A stretch of DNA of 64,000 nt from Planctomycetaceae bacterium (lineage in GTDB: Bacteria > Planctomycetota > Planctomycetia > Planctomycetales > Planctomycetaceae). The DNA lies in contig JABURQ010000034.1 in assembly GCA_014762625.1 (NCBI GenBank), positions 27,397 through 91,396 on the forward strand. The letters run 5' to 3'. Below are positions 1-10,875 of this stretch, one piece after another. The notes beneath the pieces are model-generated. The model saw nothing but the letters and a program-made list of their open reading frames with translations. It had not been told where the DNA came from and searched no databases. Each line of letters opens with the position of its first letter. The stretch's first letter is position 1. Both the position numbers and the translations under genes were made by a program.

Positions 1-6
1 CTGTCG

Positions 7-1401
7 TTGTCTCTGCATGGAACCATCCCATCGTTGGAGGAAATTCGTCAGTTCGAACAAGCCGCTCAACGGAAGCCCGAACAGGAAACCGACCTGCTGA
101 CCCGCTGGACCGAACGTCTGCTCAACGATTCCCGGTTCTCCGACTATTTCTCCGAGCGTCTGGCTCGCAGTCTCGTCGGAACGGATGGTGGACAATTCAT
201 CGTCTACCGCCGAGACCGGTTTGTCGATTGGCTCGCCGAACAGTTGGAAAATCATCGCCCCTGGGACGACATCACGCGCGATGTCATCGCCGACAAAGGG
301 CTCTGGACCGGCAAGCCGGCCGTGAACTTCATCACCGCCGGTGTGGCGGGAGACGATCTCGATCACGAGGAACTGACCGGAAAGACCGTTCGCGCCTTTC
401 TCGGGCAACGGATCGACTGCGCTCAATGTCACGATCATCCTTTCGATGACTGGAAACAGTCCGATTTCGAGGGGCTGGCCGCTTTCTACGGACAGGTCAA
501 TCTCACTCTGGTCGGAATCGAAGACAAGACCTCTCTGGAATACGAAGTGGAAGATCGTTTCACGCTCGAAACGCGCGAAGTGCAGCCCGCCGTTCCTTTC
601 GGTCCCGATTGGCTTCCCGCAGAAGGGACGCGGCGTCAGCGACTCGCCGGCTGGATCACTCACGACGACAATCGCCGCTTTCGCCGCGCCATCGCCAATC
701 GAGTTTGGACGTTGATGTTCGGTTCCCCCTATTTTACGAAGATCGCGGTGGACGACCTCCCCGATCCGCCCGCAGAGCCGGACTTGCTCGATGTGCTGGC
801 GGATGATTTCGCCGCTCACGATTTTGATCTCCGACGCCTCGTCCGCGTGATGGCTGCGACCGACCTCTTTCGCTCGTCGTCCGCTTCCGACGCCGAGACC
901 GATCAGGAATACGAAATTCTCAAGGAATACTGGGGCGTCTTTCCGATGACGCGCTTGCGTCCCGAACAATTGATCGGCTCGATGTTGCAATCCTCGTCAG
1001 TGAAAACCATCGATCAGAATTCGCATCTCCTGTTTCGGGCCATGCGGTTCTTTCGCGAACAGGATTTCGTTCGCGATTACGGCGATCTCGGACCCGACGA
1101 ACTCGACCAGCGATCGGGAACCATCACCCAGGCGCTGTTACGAATGAACGGGAGTCTGACCAGGGAACTGATTGAGGCCAACCCCCTCAATTCGACCGGA
1201 CGCGTGGCCAACTTTTCCGAAAACGATCGCGAATGTATCGAGAACAGTTATCTCGTCTGTCTCACTCGCCGCCCTTCCCCCGCAGAGATGACCTACTTCG
1301 AACAACAGCTCGCAGAACTCGACGGCCAACAACGGACGCACGCCGTCGTCGATCTCTACTGGAGTCTGTTCAATTCACTGGAGTTCTCATGGAATCACTG
1401 A
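7..1401 (+). CDS. DUF1549/DUF1553 (planctomycete PSCyt2/PSD1-type) protein, 5'-truncated by the window edge
   Basis: ORF open from window start; CAQCHDHPFDDWKQSDF motif and RIANRVW / LRPEQL blocks typical of DUF1549/DUF1553; followed by overlapping DUF1501 gene. Confidence 0.8.
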   Translation: MSLHGTIPSLEEIRQFEQAAQRKPEQETDLLTRWTERLLNDSRFSDYFSERLARSLVGTDGGQFIVYRRDRFVDWLAEQLENHRPWDDITRDVIADKGLWTGKPAVNFITAGVAGDDLDHEELTGKTVRAFLGQRIDCAQCHDHPFDDWKQSDFEGLAAFYGQVNLTLVGIEDKTSLEYEVEDRFTLETREVQPAVPFGPDWLPAEGTRRQRLAGWITHDDNRRFRRAIANRVWTLMFGSPYFTKIAVDDLPDPPAEPDLLDVLADDFAAHDFDLRRLVRVMAATDLFRSSSASDAETDQEYEILKEYWGVFPMTRLRPEQLIGSMLQSSSVKTIDQNSHLLFRAMRFFREQDFVRDYGDLGPDELDQRSGTITQALLRMNGSLTRELIEANPLNSTGRVANFSENDRECIENSYLVCLTRRPSPAEMTYFEQQLAELDGQQRTHAVVDLYWSLFNSLEFSWNH

Positions 1402-2657
1402 ATTTCACCACCTCTGCCGTGACTCGACGCGACGTGCTCCAGCTCTCCGCTGGTCTGGGTCTGTCGTTCCTGATGCCGGCTCTCGATCTGAAAGCCGCCG
1501 AAAAACGAGGCACAGAACGGCAGAAATCGGTGATTGTGGTCTGGCTCGCCGGCGGTCCTTCACAACTGGAAACGTGGGATCCGCATCCCGGCACCGAAAT
1601 CGGCGGCCCGACAAAGTCCATCAAGACGAAGATTTCCGGAGCGGAAATCGCGTCTCTGTTTCCCCAGACCGCCGAGCAGATTCATCATCTCAATATCATT
1701 CGCTCCCTGACGTCGAAGGAAGGGGATCACGAACGGGGCACCTATATGCTGAAAACCGGCTACCGTCCCGATCCAACGACGATTCACCCTTCACTCGGGG
1801 CGATTATCACTCAGCAGGCTCCCAACAAAAATCTCGAAATCCCGCAGCACATCTCGTTCGGCGACGGTTCCTGGCCTGCCCGCGGCGGTTATCTCGGCGA
1901 TCAATACGACGCCTTCCGAATCTACGATCCCGGCAACGGGCTGCACAACATGGAAATGCCGGTCGGAGACGATCGGCAACAACGCCGTCTCGGGAATCTC
2001 GAAGTGATCTCGAAAGCCTTTGAGGCCCGACGCCGTCCCGCCGCCAAACTGTCGCTGCACCGAAAAACGCTCGACGACGCCCTCACCATGATGTCGTCCG
2101 AGCAGCTCCAAGCGTTCAAAATTGACGACGAGCCGCAGGCCCTCAAGGACGCCTACGGCGATACCAAGCTGGGGCGCGGTTGCCTCGTCGCTCGACGTCT
2201 GGTGGAGAGCGGTGTCCGGGCGATTGAAGTCTCCATGACCGGCTTCGACACTCACGCCAACAACTACGAAGGGATGCAGACGCAGGCCGAGATCCTCGAT
2301 CCCGGTCTGGCCACGCTCATTCGCGATCTGAAAGAACGGGATCTGCTCGACTCGACGGTCGTGATGTGCCTCGGGGAGTTCGGACGGACGCCGAAAATCA
2401 ACGGCCTCGACGGACGCGATCACTGGCCGACCGGCTTCTCCTGCCTCCTGGGAGGAGGCAGTTTGAAAAGCGGCGTTGTGATCGGCGAGACCGATCCGAC
2501 TGGCGAGAAGAAAGACCCGCAAGATCCGGTCCCGGTCGAGAATCTGTTCACGACGGTGCTGCATCAACTCGGCATCGATCCTCAGAAAGAACTGATCACT
2601 CCCATCGGCCGCCCGATGGCGTTAGCACAGGGAGAATTGATCGAGCCGCTGCTTTAA
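1389..2657 (+). CDS. DUF1501 domain-containing protein (sulfatase-like, Tat-type leader)
   Basis: ATG at 1389 overlaps the end of the upstream ORF; N-term TRRDVLQLSAGLGLSFLMPAL; VVWLAGGPSQLETWDPHPG and LGEFGRTPKINGLDGRDHWP motifs. Confidence 0.85.
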   Translation: MESLNFTTSAVTRRDVLQLSAGLGLSFLMPALDLKAAEKRGTERQKSVIVVWLAGGPSQLETWDPHPGTEIGGPTKSIKTKISGAEIASLFPQTAEQIHHLNIIRSLTSKEGDHERGTYMLKTGYRPDPTTIHPSLGAIITQQAPNKNLEIPQHISFGDGSWPARGGYLGDQYDAFRIYDPGNGLHNMEMPVGDDRQQRRLGNLEVISKAFEARRRPAAKLSLHRKTLDDALTMMSSEQLQAFKIDDEPQALKDAYGDTKLGRGCLVARRLVESGVRAIEVSMTGFDTHANNYEGMQTQAEILDPGLATLIRDLKERDLLDSTVVMCLGEFGRTPKINGLDGRDHWPTGFSCLLGGGSLKSGVVIGETDPTGEKKDPQDPVPVENLFTTVLHQLGIDPQKELITPIGRPMALAQGELIEPLL

Positions 2658-2741
2658 TCGCCAATCAAGTGCTTAAAATGTTTTCGCTGTTTGCCAAAAT
2701 TTGCTCTGTTTTCGTCGTAAGTCCTTAAAGTTTGGAAGTTG

Positions 2742-2812
2742 AGCTTTGTGCAAATCCTCAACTTCGAAAGTTCTCATCTTCGAACGAAACCCGATGGTTT
2801 TGCTCGGTTTTG
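2742..2812 (+). repeat. Dispersed intergenic repeat, copy 1
   Basis: gagcttt..tgcaa..cctcaacttc..aagttctcatcttcgaacgaaacccgatggttttgc.cggtttt; about 70 bp, near-identical to the reverse complement of about 23646-23716. Confidence 0.75.
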
Positions 2813-2855
2813 ACTCCCCTAGGTGCGAATTGTGTTTTTCGCAGGTGTTTGAGTA

Positions 2856-2908
2856 TTCGTTCTTTGTGTTTTGTGCTTGGTCTTTCGTTGCCAAGCACCA
2901 AGAACGAA
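2856..2908. repeat. Long imperfect hairpin inside the intergenic repeat
   Basis: TTCGTTCTT(2856-2864)/AAGAACGAA(2900-2908) outer stem and GTGCTTGG(2873-2880)/CCAAGCAC(2891-2898) inner stem. Confidence 0.6.
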
Positions 2909-3044
2909 ATTCAAATTGCCAAAGATCGAACTCTCTCTACCTATAGGGACTTTGTTGCCAAACGTTTCCAAACAGACAAACGAGTGTCTGGATCGAATCG
3001 ATTGGCACAGTCCGGCTTGTCCGCCAGTGCTTGGAAAAAATGTT

Positions 3045-3670
3045 GTCTCGCGCAGAGGCGCCAAGACGCGAAGATGAAAAATAGAACACGGATAAAACTG
3101 ATGAGACGGAGTTTCACTGATTTTGTGCCGCCGCCGTCAGGCGGCAGGGCCGTAGCTCTCCAACGAACTCCGAACCGTAACTCTGGTAATGACGATCTGA
3201 CAAGGGGAGTTTTGCAGGAATCAGGAGACAGGATACCGTTCAACGGGTAACCGGGGTGACGAAGTCACAATAGGCAATGATTGAACCGCGGATAACACGG
3301 ATCAAAGAAAAGTCTCGCGCAGAGGCGCAGCGACGCAGAGAAATGAGGAGCTGCGATGTTCAGATCGCAAGGGATCGCGCGGTAAACATCCTCCCACAAA
3401 GAATCACTTTCCACCTCAAAAGAGTCAGGAAGATTGGAGCCGCCGACGGAAGTCGGCAGGGGTATTCAGAGCTGATGTTAAATCAGGAAGATAGGAATGC
3501 AGTAAGAATTAAGCCGCGAGCGCGAACTCGCCGGACTTTTGAGTAGAACGCAGATTTCGCGGATTTGAAAATGGTGATCGCGCAAAGCCGCCAAGACGCA
3601 AAGGAAAGAAAAGAGAGAACACGGATAAAACGGAGGACACGGATTGTCACGGAGGATAGAGGCTCGTACG
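3045..3670. repeat. Degenerate low-complexity intergenic repeats ('tctcgcgcagaggcgc..gacgcagag / acacggataaaac' family)
   Basis: Three related copies near 3045-3115, 3312-3346 and 3577-3650; reverse-complement relative near 63766-63800; no coherent ORF. Confidence 0.6.
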
Positions 3671-3797
3671 CAAGCACGTGGATTTGGATAGACCGCGGAT
3701 GACGTGGATAGCCGCAGATTTTCCTTGGGGCTGATCGCTTGCGATGCTGATAGGCGTGCAGCGCAAGCTGCGGAGGCGAGAAGTGTTTTAACTTGGC

Positions 3798-4796
3798 TCA
3801 TGTTAAGATTTGGTTTTTCTGATTTGACTTCTGTTGTTGTCTATTTAGAAATTCCTCGAATTTTTCAACCGTATTGAAGAGGTTTGAAGGTTCCAACTCA
3901 AGTGTTCTCGCAACGAGAAACTCTGTCATTCGTATAAACATTTTTGCATCATCGATTACACTGTCGGTATCTGGAAACATCCCGTAATGTATTAGTCGAT
4001 TTCTGATTCCAGCTAATTCGTTCAATCGTCTATGATCTTTTTCACCGAGCCGGTGCTTGAATGCATAGTTAGTGAGTAGAAACGCGATTTTTTCTACCGC
4101 CTTGGTATTTCGAAGAGCCTTATTTGATAACCATGAATCATTCAGGACAGAAAACAGATGCTCCCAAATGGTCCAGCTTTGTATGAAAGCTGTCTCAACA
4201 GTTATTTGGGCGATCATTGATTTACAAAGCCGTAGATAATGGCCCTTACGATATCTTTCTTTCCAATTATCATCTTGGATAAGTTGAAAAATGCGGCTAA
4301 CCTCCTGCTCGAAACCAACATTGATGCTCAGGTACTCTTCTTCTGATCCACCTGCTTCAGCATACGGAATCGATGTTGCAAGTATCCCACCCCATCTAAA
4401 ATATCGAGGGTCATTGAAAAGCAACGGTTCTGTGTTGCTCGAATCGTCATGCAAAGAAAGCGCAATGTCTCTAGAGGTGAAAATACTCAGAAGAACTATC
4501 AGGTCGTGTAAGATTCCATATTCAATGTCTGGATGAAATAAGACTGATTTTGAAAATGATTCATCACAATGAAGCTGGGCTGTCATTTGGTGTGATCCAG
4601 AGTTCTTTTGTGCTGAGTATGAACCTGTGTGGTCTGAATAGTGGGAGAGACACTTGTATTTTTCTCGATAGTCAGGTTGTTTGATGAAATGGAAATCGCC
4701 GAAGATGAGTTCATCTCTACCCTCTGGGAATTCGAGGTTATATACATCAAATAACATATCTCTGTCCCTTTTCGGTCTTTTATAACCAAGTCCCAT
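3798..4796 (-). CDS. Hypothetical protein with C-terminal HEPN-like region
   Basis: 332-aa ORF; ELAGIRNRLIHYGMFPD contains an Rx4H (RNRLIH) motif; more AT-rich than neighbours. Confidence 0.6.
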   Translation of the reverse strand: MGLGYKRPKRDRDMLFDVYNLEFPEGRDELIFGDFHFIKQPDYREKYKCLSHYSDHTGSYSAQKNSGSHQMTAQLHCDESFSKSVLFHPDIEYGILHDLIVLLSIFTSRDIALSLHDDSSNTEPLLFNDPRYFRWGGILATSIPYAEAGGSEEEYLSINVGFEQEVSRIFQLIQDDNWKERYRKGHYLRLCKSMIAQITVETAFIQSWTIWEHLFSVLNDSWLSNKALRNTKAVEKIAFLLTNYAFKHRLGEKDHRRLNELAGIRNRLIHYGMFPDTDSVIDDAKMFIRMTEFLVARTLELEPSNLFNTVEKFEEFLNRQQQKSNQKNQILT

Positions 4797-5099
4797 CTGC
4801 GTATACCCGCGAAATCGGCGTTAGCTGCGGTCTCATTTTTTACCTATCTCTCGGCAGGGAGGCTCCTGCCCTACAAGAACCCTTCCGGTATTCCTTTCTT
4901 CCTCATTCAAAACCAACCCCACGGTTCGCACAGCGGCTCAAAATCCGTGACACTCCCTTACCTCCGTCTTATCCGTGGCGAATCTTCTTCCCTTCGCGTT
5001 GCTTTGCCACTTCGAGTCTTTGCGTCAAAATAAAAAAAGAGACCGGTGGAAACGGCTTTACTTCTGACTCCCGAATCCTGACGCCTGATTCCTCAGACG

Positions 5100-6503
5100 T
5101 CAGTCTTCCGCACGCGAGCCGTCGCCGCACATCTTCACCATTCGAGGCTCGAACCGGGCCACTTTTTTGACCAGGTCCTGTTGCGCGTCCATCACCTCGT
5201 TGATGTTCTTGTACACGCCGGGAACTTCGTCCGCACCCGCCGAGAGCACCTCGATTCCCTTCTTGGCGAGGTCGTTTTTGACCGCCTTGAAGTTGTAGGT
5301 ATCCTTGGCCTTCCGACGGCTCATCTGACGACCGGCTCCGTGAGACGCCGACGCGAGCGAATCTTCGTTGCCGAGACCGCGAACCACGTACGCCGGGTCG
5401 GCCATCGAGCCGGGAATCACACCCAACACCCCTTTGCCGGCGGGAGTCGCCCCCTTCCGGTGGACGTAGACATCCTCGCCGCGATGGTTTTCCAGCCATG
5501 CGAAGTTGTGGTGGTTTTCGACCTCGGCGACCGCTTCCAGGCCGGCGAGTTCCGCGACGCGACGATGGATCACATCGTGATTGGCGGCGGCGTACCGACC
5601 CATCAGGTTCATGGCGTTCCAGTAGTCCTGACCTTCCTGCGTGTTCATGTCGAGCCACGCCAGACGACCGAGGTCGGCAAACTTGGGAGGGAGGACCGCC
5701 CGCGCCATATCCGAATAGGTGCTGCAGACCGACGCACCGGTTCCCCGGCTGCCCGAATGCGACAGCAGCGACAGATACTCCCCTGCCTTTAGACCGAGGT
5801 CGTCGGCGTCCTCATCGAGGAACAGGTAACCCCATTCGACAAAGTGATTCCCCGAACCCGAGGTGCCGAGCTGTTTCCACGCTTTGTCCTTATTTTCGCG
5901 CGTGATGCGGGTGATCGACCAGTCTTCATCCATGACGTCGTGCCGGGCTTTGCGTTTCATCCCCTGCCCGACTCCGAAGACGGTTCCTTCTTCGAGCGCA
6001 GCGCGGAACGAATCCTTGTGCGAATTGAACTCGTCAGCCGCCAGGTCGTAGACCGTCATCTTCATGCGGCAGGCGATATCCACGCCGACTGCGTACGGAC
6101 AGATCGCGTCCTTCAGCGCGAGGACTCCTCCGATCGGCAGACCGTAACCAAGGTGCGCATCGGCCATCAGCGCACCGCCAAAGGCGTTTGGCATCGAGCA
6201 GGCCTGTTCCATCTGCGCGTGAGCGTTCGGATCGATGCCGTCGGCTCCCCAGGTCTTGTAATCGACCGGCTCCGGGCGCACGAATTCGCGGTCCGCGATC
6301 AATTCCTTCGCCAGGTCGGCGAGATGAGTATGTCCGGTAAACGTGTCTGGATTCTCCACGCACTGCGCCACGACATCCTTGACGTCGATCCGCAACGGTT
6401 TTTCGACGGTCCGGTTGTACTTGGCGATCGACTGCACGGCCTGCAGCGCGATGGGATGACAGTCTTTCGGCACTCCGAGTTTCGCCAACTGACGGGGATT
6501 CAT
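5100..6503 (-). CDS. rtcB: RtcB-family RNA ligase-like protein
   Basis: ADAHLGYGLPIGGVLALKDAICPYAVGVDIACRM, GTSGSGNHFVEWG, SHSGSRGTGA, ENHHNFAWLE motifs. Confidence 0.85.
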   Translation of the reverse strand: MNPRQLAKLGVPKDCHPIALQAVQSIAKYNRTVEKPLRIDVKDVVAQCVENPDTFTGHTHLADLAKELIADREFVRPEPVDYKTWGADGIDPNAHAQMEQACSMPNAFGGALMADAHLGYGLPIGGVLALKDAICPYAVGVDIACRMKMTVYDLAADEFNSHKDSFRAALEEGTVFGVGQGMKRKARHDVMDEDWSITRITRENKDKAWKQLGTSGSGNHFVEWGYLFLDEDADDLGLKAGEYLSLLSHSGSRGTGASVCSTYSDMARAVLPPKFADLGRLAWLDMNTQEGQDYWNAMNLMGRYAAANHDVIHRRVAELAGLEAVAEVENHHNFAWLENHRGEDVYVHRKGATPAGKGVLGVIPGSMADPAYVVRGLGNEDSLASASHGAGRQMSRRKAKDTYNFKAVKNDLAKKGIEVLSAGADEVPGVYKNINEVMDAQQDLVKKVARFEPRMVKMCGDGSRAED

Positions 6504-6776
6504 AATTCACCTCTGTTTTTTTCTGTTCCGTTTCTATTGGAACAGATGACACAGAGAGTCGCCACAGGTTCGTCAGGAGAGCGGATGATGGAGAAGCCGT
6601 CGGGCCGGTTCCACCGGTCATGAGAGAGATCAACGCAAAGTCCCAGAGAGGGAGAGGCATCCAAAGCACGAAGCCTCTCTCTTCGAGTCGGACAGGATCA
6701 AGGATTCTCTCTGAGCGGGTGTTCGCTTTGGGCGGGTGAGAGAGCTGACTGAAGAACGAGTTCCAAAATTTGCATC

Positions 6777-8216
6777 TCAGGTGAGGATGTCTTTGACGAC
6801 GTTTCCGTGCACATCGGTCAAACGGAAATAGCGGCCCTGGTAGCGATAAGTAAGTCGCTCGTGGTCGATGCCGAGCTGATTCAGAATCGTCGCCTGGAGA
6901 TCGTGTACGTGGACCGGTTTATCGACGACGTTCACGCTGTACTCGTCGGTCTCGCCGTAACTCATACCGCCGCGGACACCGCCTCCCGCCATCCAGTACG
7001 TGAAACAGTTGGGATGATGATCGCGGCCGTAGACTTTGTCAGTCAGTTTTCCCTGGCAGTAAATCGTGCGTCCGAACTCTCCTCCCCAGACGACCAGCGT
7101 CTCATCCAGCATGCCCCGCTGCTTGAGATCTTTGAGGAGTGCCGCGGTGGGCTGATCGGTATCCTTGCATTGCGCGGGGACCTGTTTCGGTGCGTTGTTG
7201 TGGGCATCCCACCCCCGGTGATAAAGCTGGATGAAGCGGACGCCCCGCTCCGCCAGACGTCGGGCCAGCAAGCAGTTGTAAGCATACTTTCCGACCTGAG
7301 TTGCTTCGGGGCCGTACATCTCCAGAATATTTTTAGGCTCGCTCTTGAGATCGATTAACTCCGGCACGCTCATCTGCATACGATACGCCAGCTCGTACTG
7401 GGCGATGCGAGTCTCGATCGCGGGATCCTGAATCTGCTCCGCCTGTTGCTGATTGAGTTTCTGCAGGGAATCCAGCATGCGGCGGCGCTGAATCTGGGTC
7501 ATTCCCTGAGGGTTATAGAGATCGAGGATCGGATTTCCCTGACCGCGAAATTTGACCCCTTGGTATTGTCCGGGTAAAAATCCCGCGCCCCATAAGCGGT
7601 TATAAAGTGGCTGCCCCTGTTTGGCGGAACCGTTGGAAGTCATCGCCACAAACGCGGGAAGGTTGGCGTTCTCACTCCCCAGGCCGTAATTGACCCACGC
7701 TCCCATACTGGGACGTCCGGCGATCACTGACCCCGTTTGGAACAGGGTCGCGGCGGGATCGTGATTGATGGCCCCGGTATGCATACTCTTGATGACACAG
7801 ACGTCGTCGATGACTTCACCGAGATGAGGCAGCGTTTCGCTGAGCCAGATGCCGGACTCGCCGTGTTGATGGAACTTGAATTTGCTGGGAGCGACGGGAA
7901 ACGACTTCTGGCCGGAGGTCATTGTTGTTTTTCGCTCGGGCGGATAAACAGAAGTCGGCACCTCTTCGCCAAACCGCTTCGCGAGCCCCGGCTTGTAATC
8001 GAAGAGGTCCATCTGCGCAGGACCGCCCGACTGAAACAGATAGATGACACGTTTGGCTTTCGGAGCGAAGTGAGGTAGACCGGACATGCGCTGCGTGGAG
8101 GCTTGATCGTCCGCATGCAGTAGCGATCCGGCAGCAATTGCCCCCAGCCCCAAGGCACCACCGCCGAGAAATGCACGGCGTGATTGAGAGGTGACGAATT
8201 CATGGCGAGGTGTCAT
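6777..8216 (-). CDS. DUF1501 domain-containing protein
   Basis: SRRAFLGGGALGLGAIAAGSLL leader; FQSGGPAQMDLFDYKPGL; GGEFGRTIYCQGKLTDKVYGRDHHPNCFTYWMAGGG; adjacent to DUF1549/1553 gene. Confidence 0.85.
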   Translation of the reverse strand: MTPRHEFVTSQSRRAFLGGGALGLGAIAAGSLLHADDQASTQRMSGLPHFAPKAKRVIYLFQSGGPAQMDLFDYKPGLAKRFGEEVPTSVYPPERKTTMTSGQKSFPVAPSKFKFHQHGESGIWLSETLPHLGEVIDDVCVIKSMHTGAINHDPAATLFQTGSVIAGRPSMGAWVNYGLGSENANLPAFVAMTSNGSAKQGQPLYNRLWGAGFLPGQYQGVKFRGQGNPILDLYNPQGMTQIQRRRMLDSLQKLNQQQAEQIQDPAIETRIAQYELAYRMQMSVPELIDLKSEPKNILEMYGPEATQVGKYAYNCLLARRLAERGVRFIQLYHRGWDAHNNAPKQVPAQCKDTDQPTAALLKDLKQRGMLDETLVVWGGEFGRTIYCQGKLTDKVYGRDHHPNCFTYWMAGGGVRGGMSYGETDEYSVNVVDKPVHVHDLQATILNQLGIDHERLTYRYQGRYFRLTDVHGNVVKDILT

Positions 8217-8217
8217 T

Positions 8218-10509
8218 TCAATTCTCCGAAATCGCTTCATCGAGATTCAGAATGGTATTGGTGACGAGCGTGTAAGCGGCGAGTTCGACCGGATCGAGCT
8301 GGGGATCGTTCGGTTTCTCACCGATGGTCAACAATTTCTTGGCTGACTGTGGGGTCTCAGAAAACTCGTTCCGATATTGCTCCAGGTCGGAAACGAGGAC
8401 CGATAATTCGTCCGCTTCGGGGCGACGACTTGTGACCATCCGGAAAGCGTTTGCAAGTCGCTCTTTCGGCGTGAGAGCCTCCTGTTTCGAGACTCTTTCG
8501 GCCAGATGGCGCGCGGCTTCCACAAACGTCACATTGTTCATCAACGTGAGCGCCTGCAGCGGAGTTGTCGTATAGTCCGACCGGACGATGCAGGTCTCTC
8601 GGGCGGCGGCGTTGAAGGTCATCATCGTCGGGGGTGGAACCGTTCGTCGCCAGTAGGTGTAAAGGCTGCGGCGATAGAGAGCCTCCCCTGTGTCCTGTTT
8701 GTATTTGGCGTTGGAGATACTGCTCCAGATTCCCGGCGGCATATACGGTTTGACCGAAGGGCCGCCCACTTTCTCATTCAGCAATCCGCTCGTAAACAGG
8801 ACTGAGTCCCGAACGGCGTTCGGCGACAGCCGTTTCCGCGGCCCCCGCGCGAGCAAACGGTTTTCCGGATCGCGCTCCTGCAATTCCGGTGATGAAAATG
8901 AGCGTTGACGGTAGGTGGCGCTGGTCACGATCAGCCGCTGCAGCGCTTTCACATCCCAGCCGCTGTTGACGAATTCTGTCGCCAGCCAATCGAGTAACTT
9001 CGGATGACTGGGATACTCCCCCTGCACGCCGAAGTTCTCACTCGTTTTGACAATGCCGATTCCGAAGTAGTGTTGCCAGAATCGATTGACGGTCACTCGG
9101 GCCGTCAAAGGGTTCTCAGGGGAGGTCAACCAATAAGCGAGCCCCAGTCGATTATCGGGCCACTCGTCGTTCCAGCCTCCGAGAGCCGGCGGAGTTGCGG
9201 GCTGTAAGGACTCGGAGGTGTCGGGTTGATCGTACTGCCCCCGTTCCAATCGATAAGTTGTCCGCGGTGTTTCGAGTTCGTGCAGCACCATGACGGTGTC
9301 GGGGGCTCCCGGTTGCGGTCGGGGGACGGAAGTCTGGCTGATTTTGACTTTCGGAGACTCGGGAACGACATACTCGCGTTCCTCCCCCGAAAGGTGGGGC
9401 CAGTTTTTGGGGACCTTGATGAAAGGAGGGCTGTTGCCGTTATTGGGCCCGAGGCCGGCTTCGTCGATGTTGTTGAAAAAGGCAAACAGACGGTAAAAAT
9501 CTTTCTGTTTGATGGGGTCGTATTTGTGGTCGTGACATTTCGAGCAATTCAGCGTCAAACCGAGAAACACGGTCCCCGTCGTTTCCACCCGGTCCGCCAC
9601 ATACTCCACGATCCATTCGTCGGGGATCGAACCTCCCTCCGAATTGATCCGATGGTTCCGGTTGAATCCGGTCGCGACTTGCGTCATGAAATCGCGGTCG
9701 GGAAGTAAATCGCCGGCCATCTGTTCGAGGATGAACTGATCGAAAGGCATGTTGTTGTTGAGTGACTGAATCAACCAGTCCCGCCAAACCCACATGTAGC
9801 GGAGACGGTCGTTCTGATAACCGTCCGTGTCGGCATAACGTGAGGCCTCCAGCCAATCCAGCGCCATGTGCTCGCCGTATCGAGGGGAATTCAGCAGACG
9901 GTCAACGGCTCTCTCGTAGGCATTTTCAGAAGAGTCATTCAGAAAGGCATCGAGTTCCTCCAAAGTTGGCGGGAGACCGGTCAGGTCGAAACTGACTCGC
10001 CTTAACAAAGTTGCTTTGTCCGCTTCGGGAGAGACCGGCAATCCTTCCCGTTCCAATCTTGCCAGCACAAAATAATCGATCCCGTTCTTCGGCCAGTCTC
10101 GGTCTTTCACAACCGGTAAATCGGGACGAGTCGGCGGTATGAACGCCCAGTGGCGATCGTCTTGCGGCCAGTCCGCCTCCTCTTTGAGCCATTGCTGTAA
10201 TTTCTTGCGATCGCCCGGTCGTAAGCGGCGTTTGGAATCGGGGGGCGGCATCTGCACGTAAGGATCGTCACTCGTCAATCGTTCCAGCATGGTTCCCGAT
10301 TTCAGGATCCCGGCTTCCATTGCGGCGTCCCGGTCATCGAGTCGCAAATCGGCTTCTCGCGCCTTGGCATCGGGACCGTGACAGTGATAACAGGCATCGG
10401 AAAGAATGGGCCGAATGTCTCTGGTGTAATCTAGAGTTTTGTCTTCTGCCTGGAGTGCCGAAGACGTTATCAGAACTGCGACGAGAAGTATGTGTTTGAG
10501 TGGTTTCAT
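8218..10509 (-). CDS. PSCyt1/DUF1549/DUF1553 planctomycete cytochrome-like protein
   Basis: ILSDACYHCHGPDAKAREADLRLDDRDAA; TFDLTGLPPTLEELDAFL-like region; CSKCHDHKYDPIKQKDFY; NRFWQHYFGIGIVKTSENFG. Confidence 0.88.
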   Translation of the reverse strand: MKPLKHILLVAVLITSSALQAEDKTLDYTRDIRPILSDACYHCHGPDAKAREADLRLDDRDAAMEAGILKSGTMLERLTSDDPYVQMPPPDSKRRLRPGDRKKLQQWLKEEADWPQDDRHWAFIPPTRPDLPVVKDRDWPKNGIDYFVLARLEREGLPVSPEADKATLLRRVSFDLTGLPPTLEELDAFLNDSSENAYERAVDRLLNSPRYGEHMALDWLEASRYADTDGYQNDRLRYMWVWRDWLIQSLNNNMPFDQFILEQMAGDLLPDRDFMTQVATGFNRNHRINSEGGSIPDEWIVEYVADRVETTGTVFLGLTLNCSKCHDHKYDPIKQKDFYRLFAFFNNIDEAGLGPNNGNSPPFIKVPKNWPHLSGEEREYVVPESPKVKISQTSVPRPQPGAPDTVMVLHELETPRTTYRLERGQYDQPDTSESLQPATPPALGGWNDEWPDNRLGLAYWLTSPENPLTARVTVNRFWQHYFGIGIVKTSENFGVQGEYPSHPKLLDWLATEFVNSGWDVKALQRLIVTSATYRQRSFSSPELQERDPENRLLARGPRKRLSPNAVRDSVLFTSGLLNEKVGGPSVKPYMPPGIWSSISNAKYKQDTGEALYRRSLYTYWRRTVPPPTMMTFNAAARETCIVRSDYTTTPLQALTLMNNVTFVEAARHLAERVSKQEALTPKERLANAFRMVTSRRPEADELSVLVSDLEQYRNEFSETPQSAKKLLTIGEKPNDPQLDPVELAAYTLVTNTILNLDEAISEN

Positions 10510-10875
10510 GGTTGGGTTGATTCATCTGGAATATGTCTGCTCACAGCTTTGATCTTTAATGAGTATACCGCATTCGGACTCCGGATTCGAAAACGGACCC
10601 ACTGATTCGGGAGGCTTCTCCCGCTGACGACATCAGGAAACGCATATTGTGAGCGAATGATGCCCGAAATGAAGCCCACAGACTGACCTGGGGGGCAACA
10701 AAGAGCAAGATCGCCTGGATCCTTCTGTTGGTCGTGATATAGGAAAAATTCGCCTGGCGACGGCAGGATCTGATATGCTGGAATGCGTCTTTTCCTTCGA
10801 CTTTCGTCACTGAATGGAATTTTGCAACGGATTCCCGAAGTTTCTTCGTCCACAAACAACAGAGGTCGTTTCCAT

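Noticed and set aside
1791-2567. 258-aa minus-strand ORF
   Set aside because: Antisense to a DUF1501 gene with a convincing protein; high-GC shadow ORF.
5844-6623. 259-aa plus-strand ORF
   Set aside because: Antisense to the RtcB-family gene.
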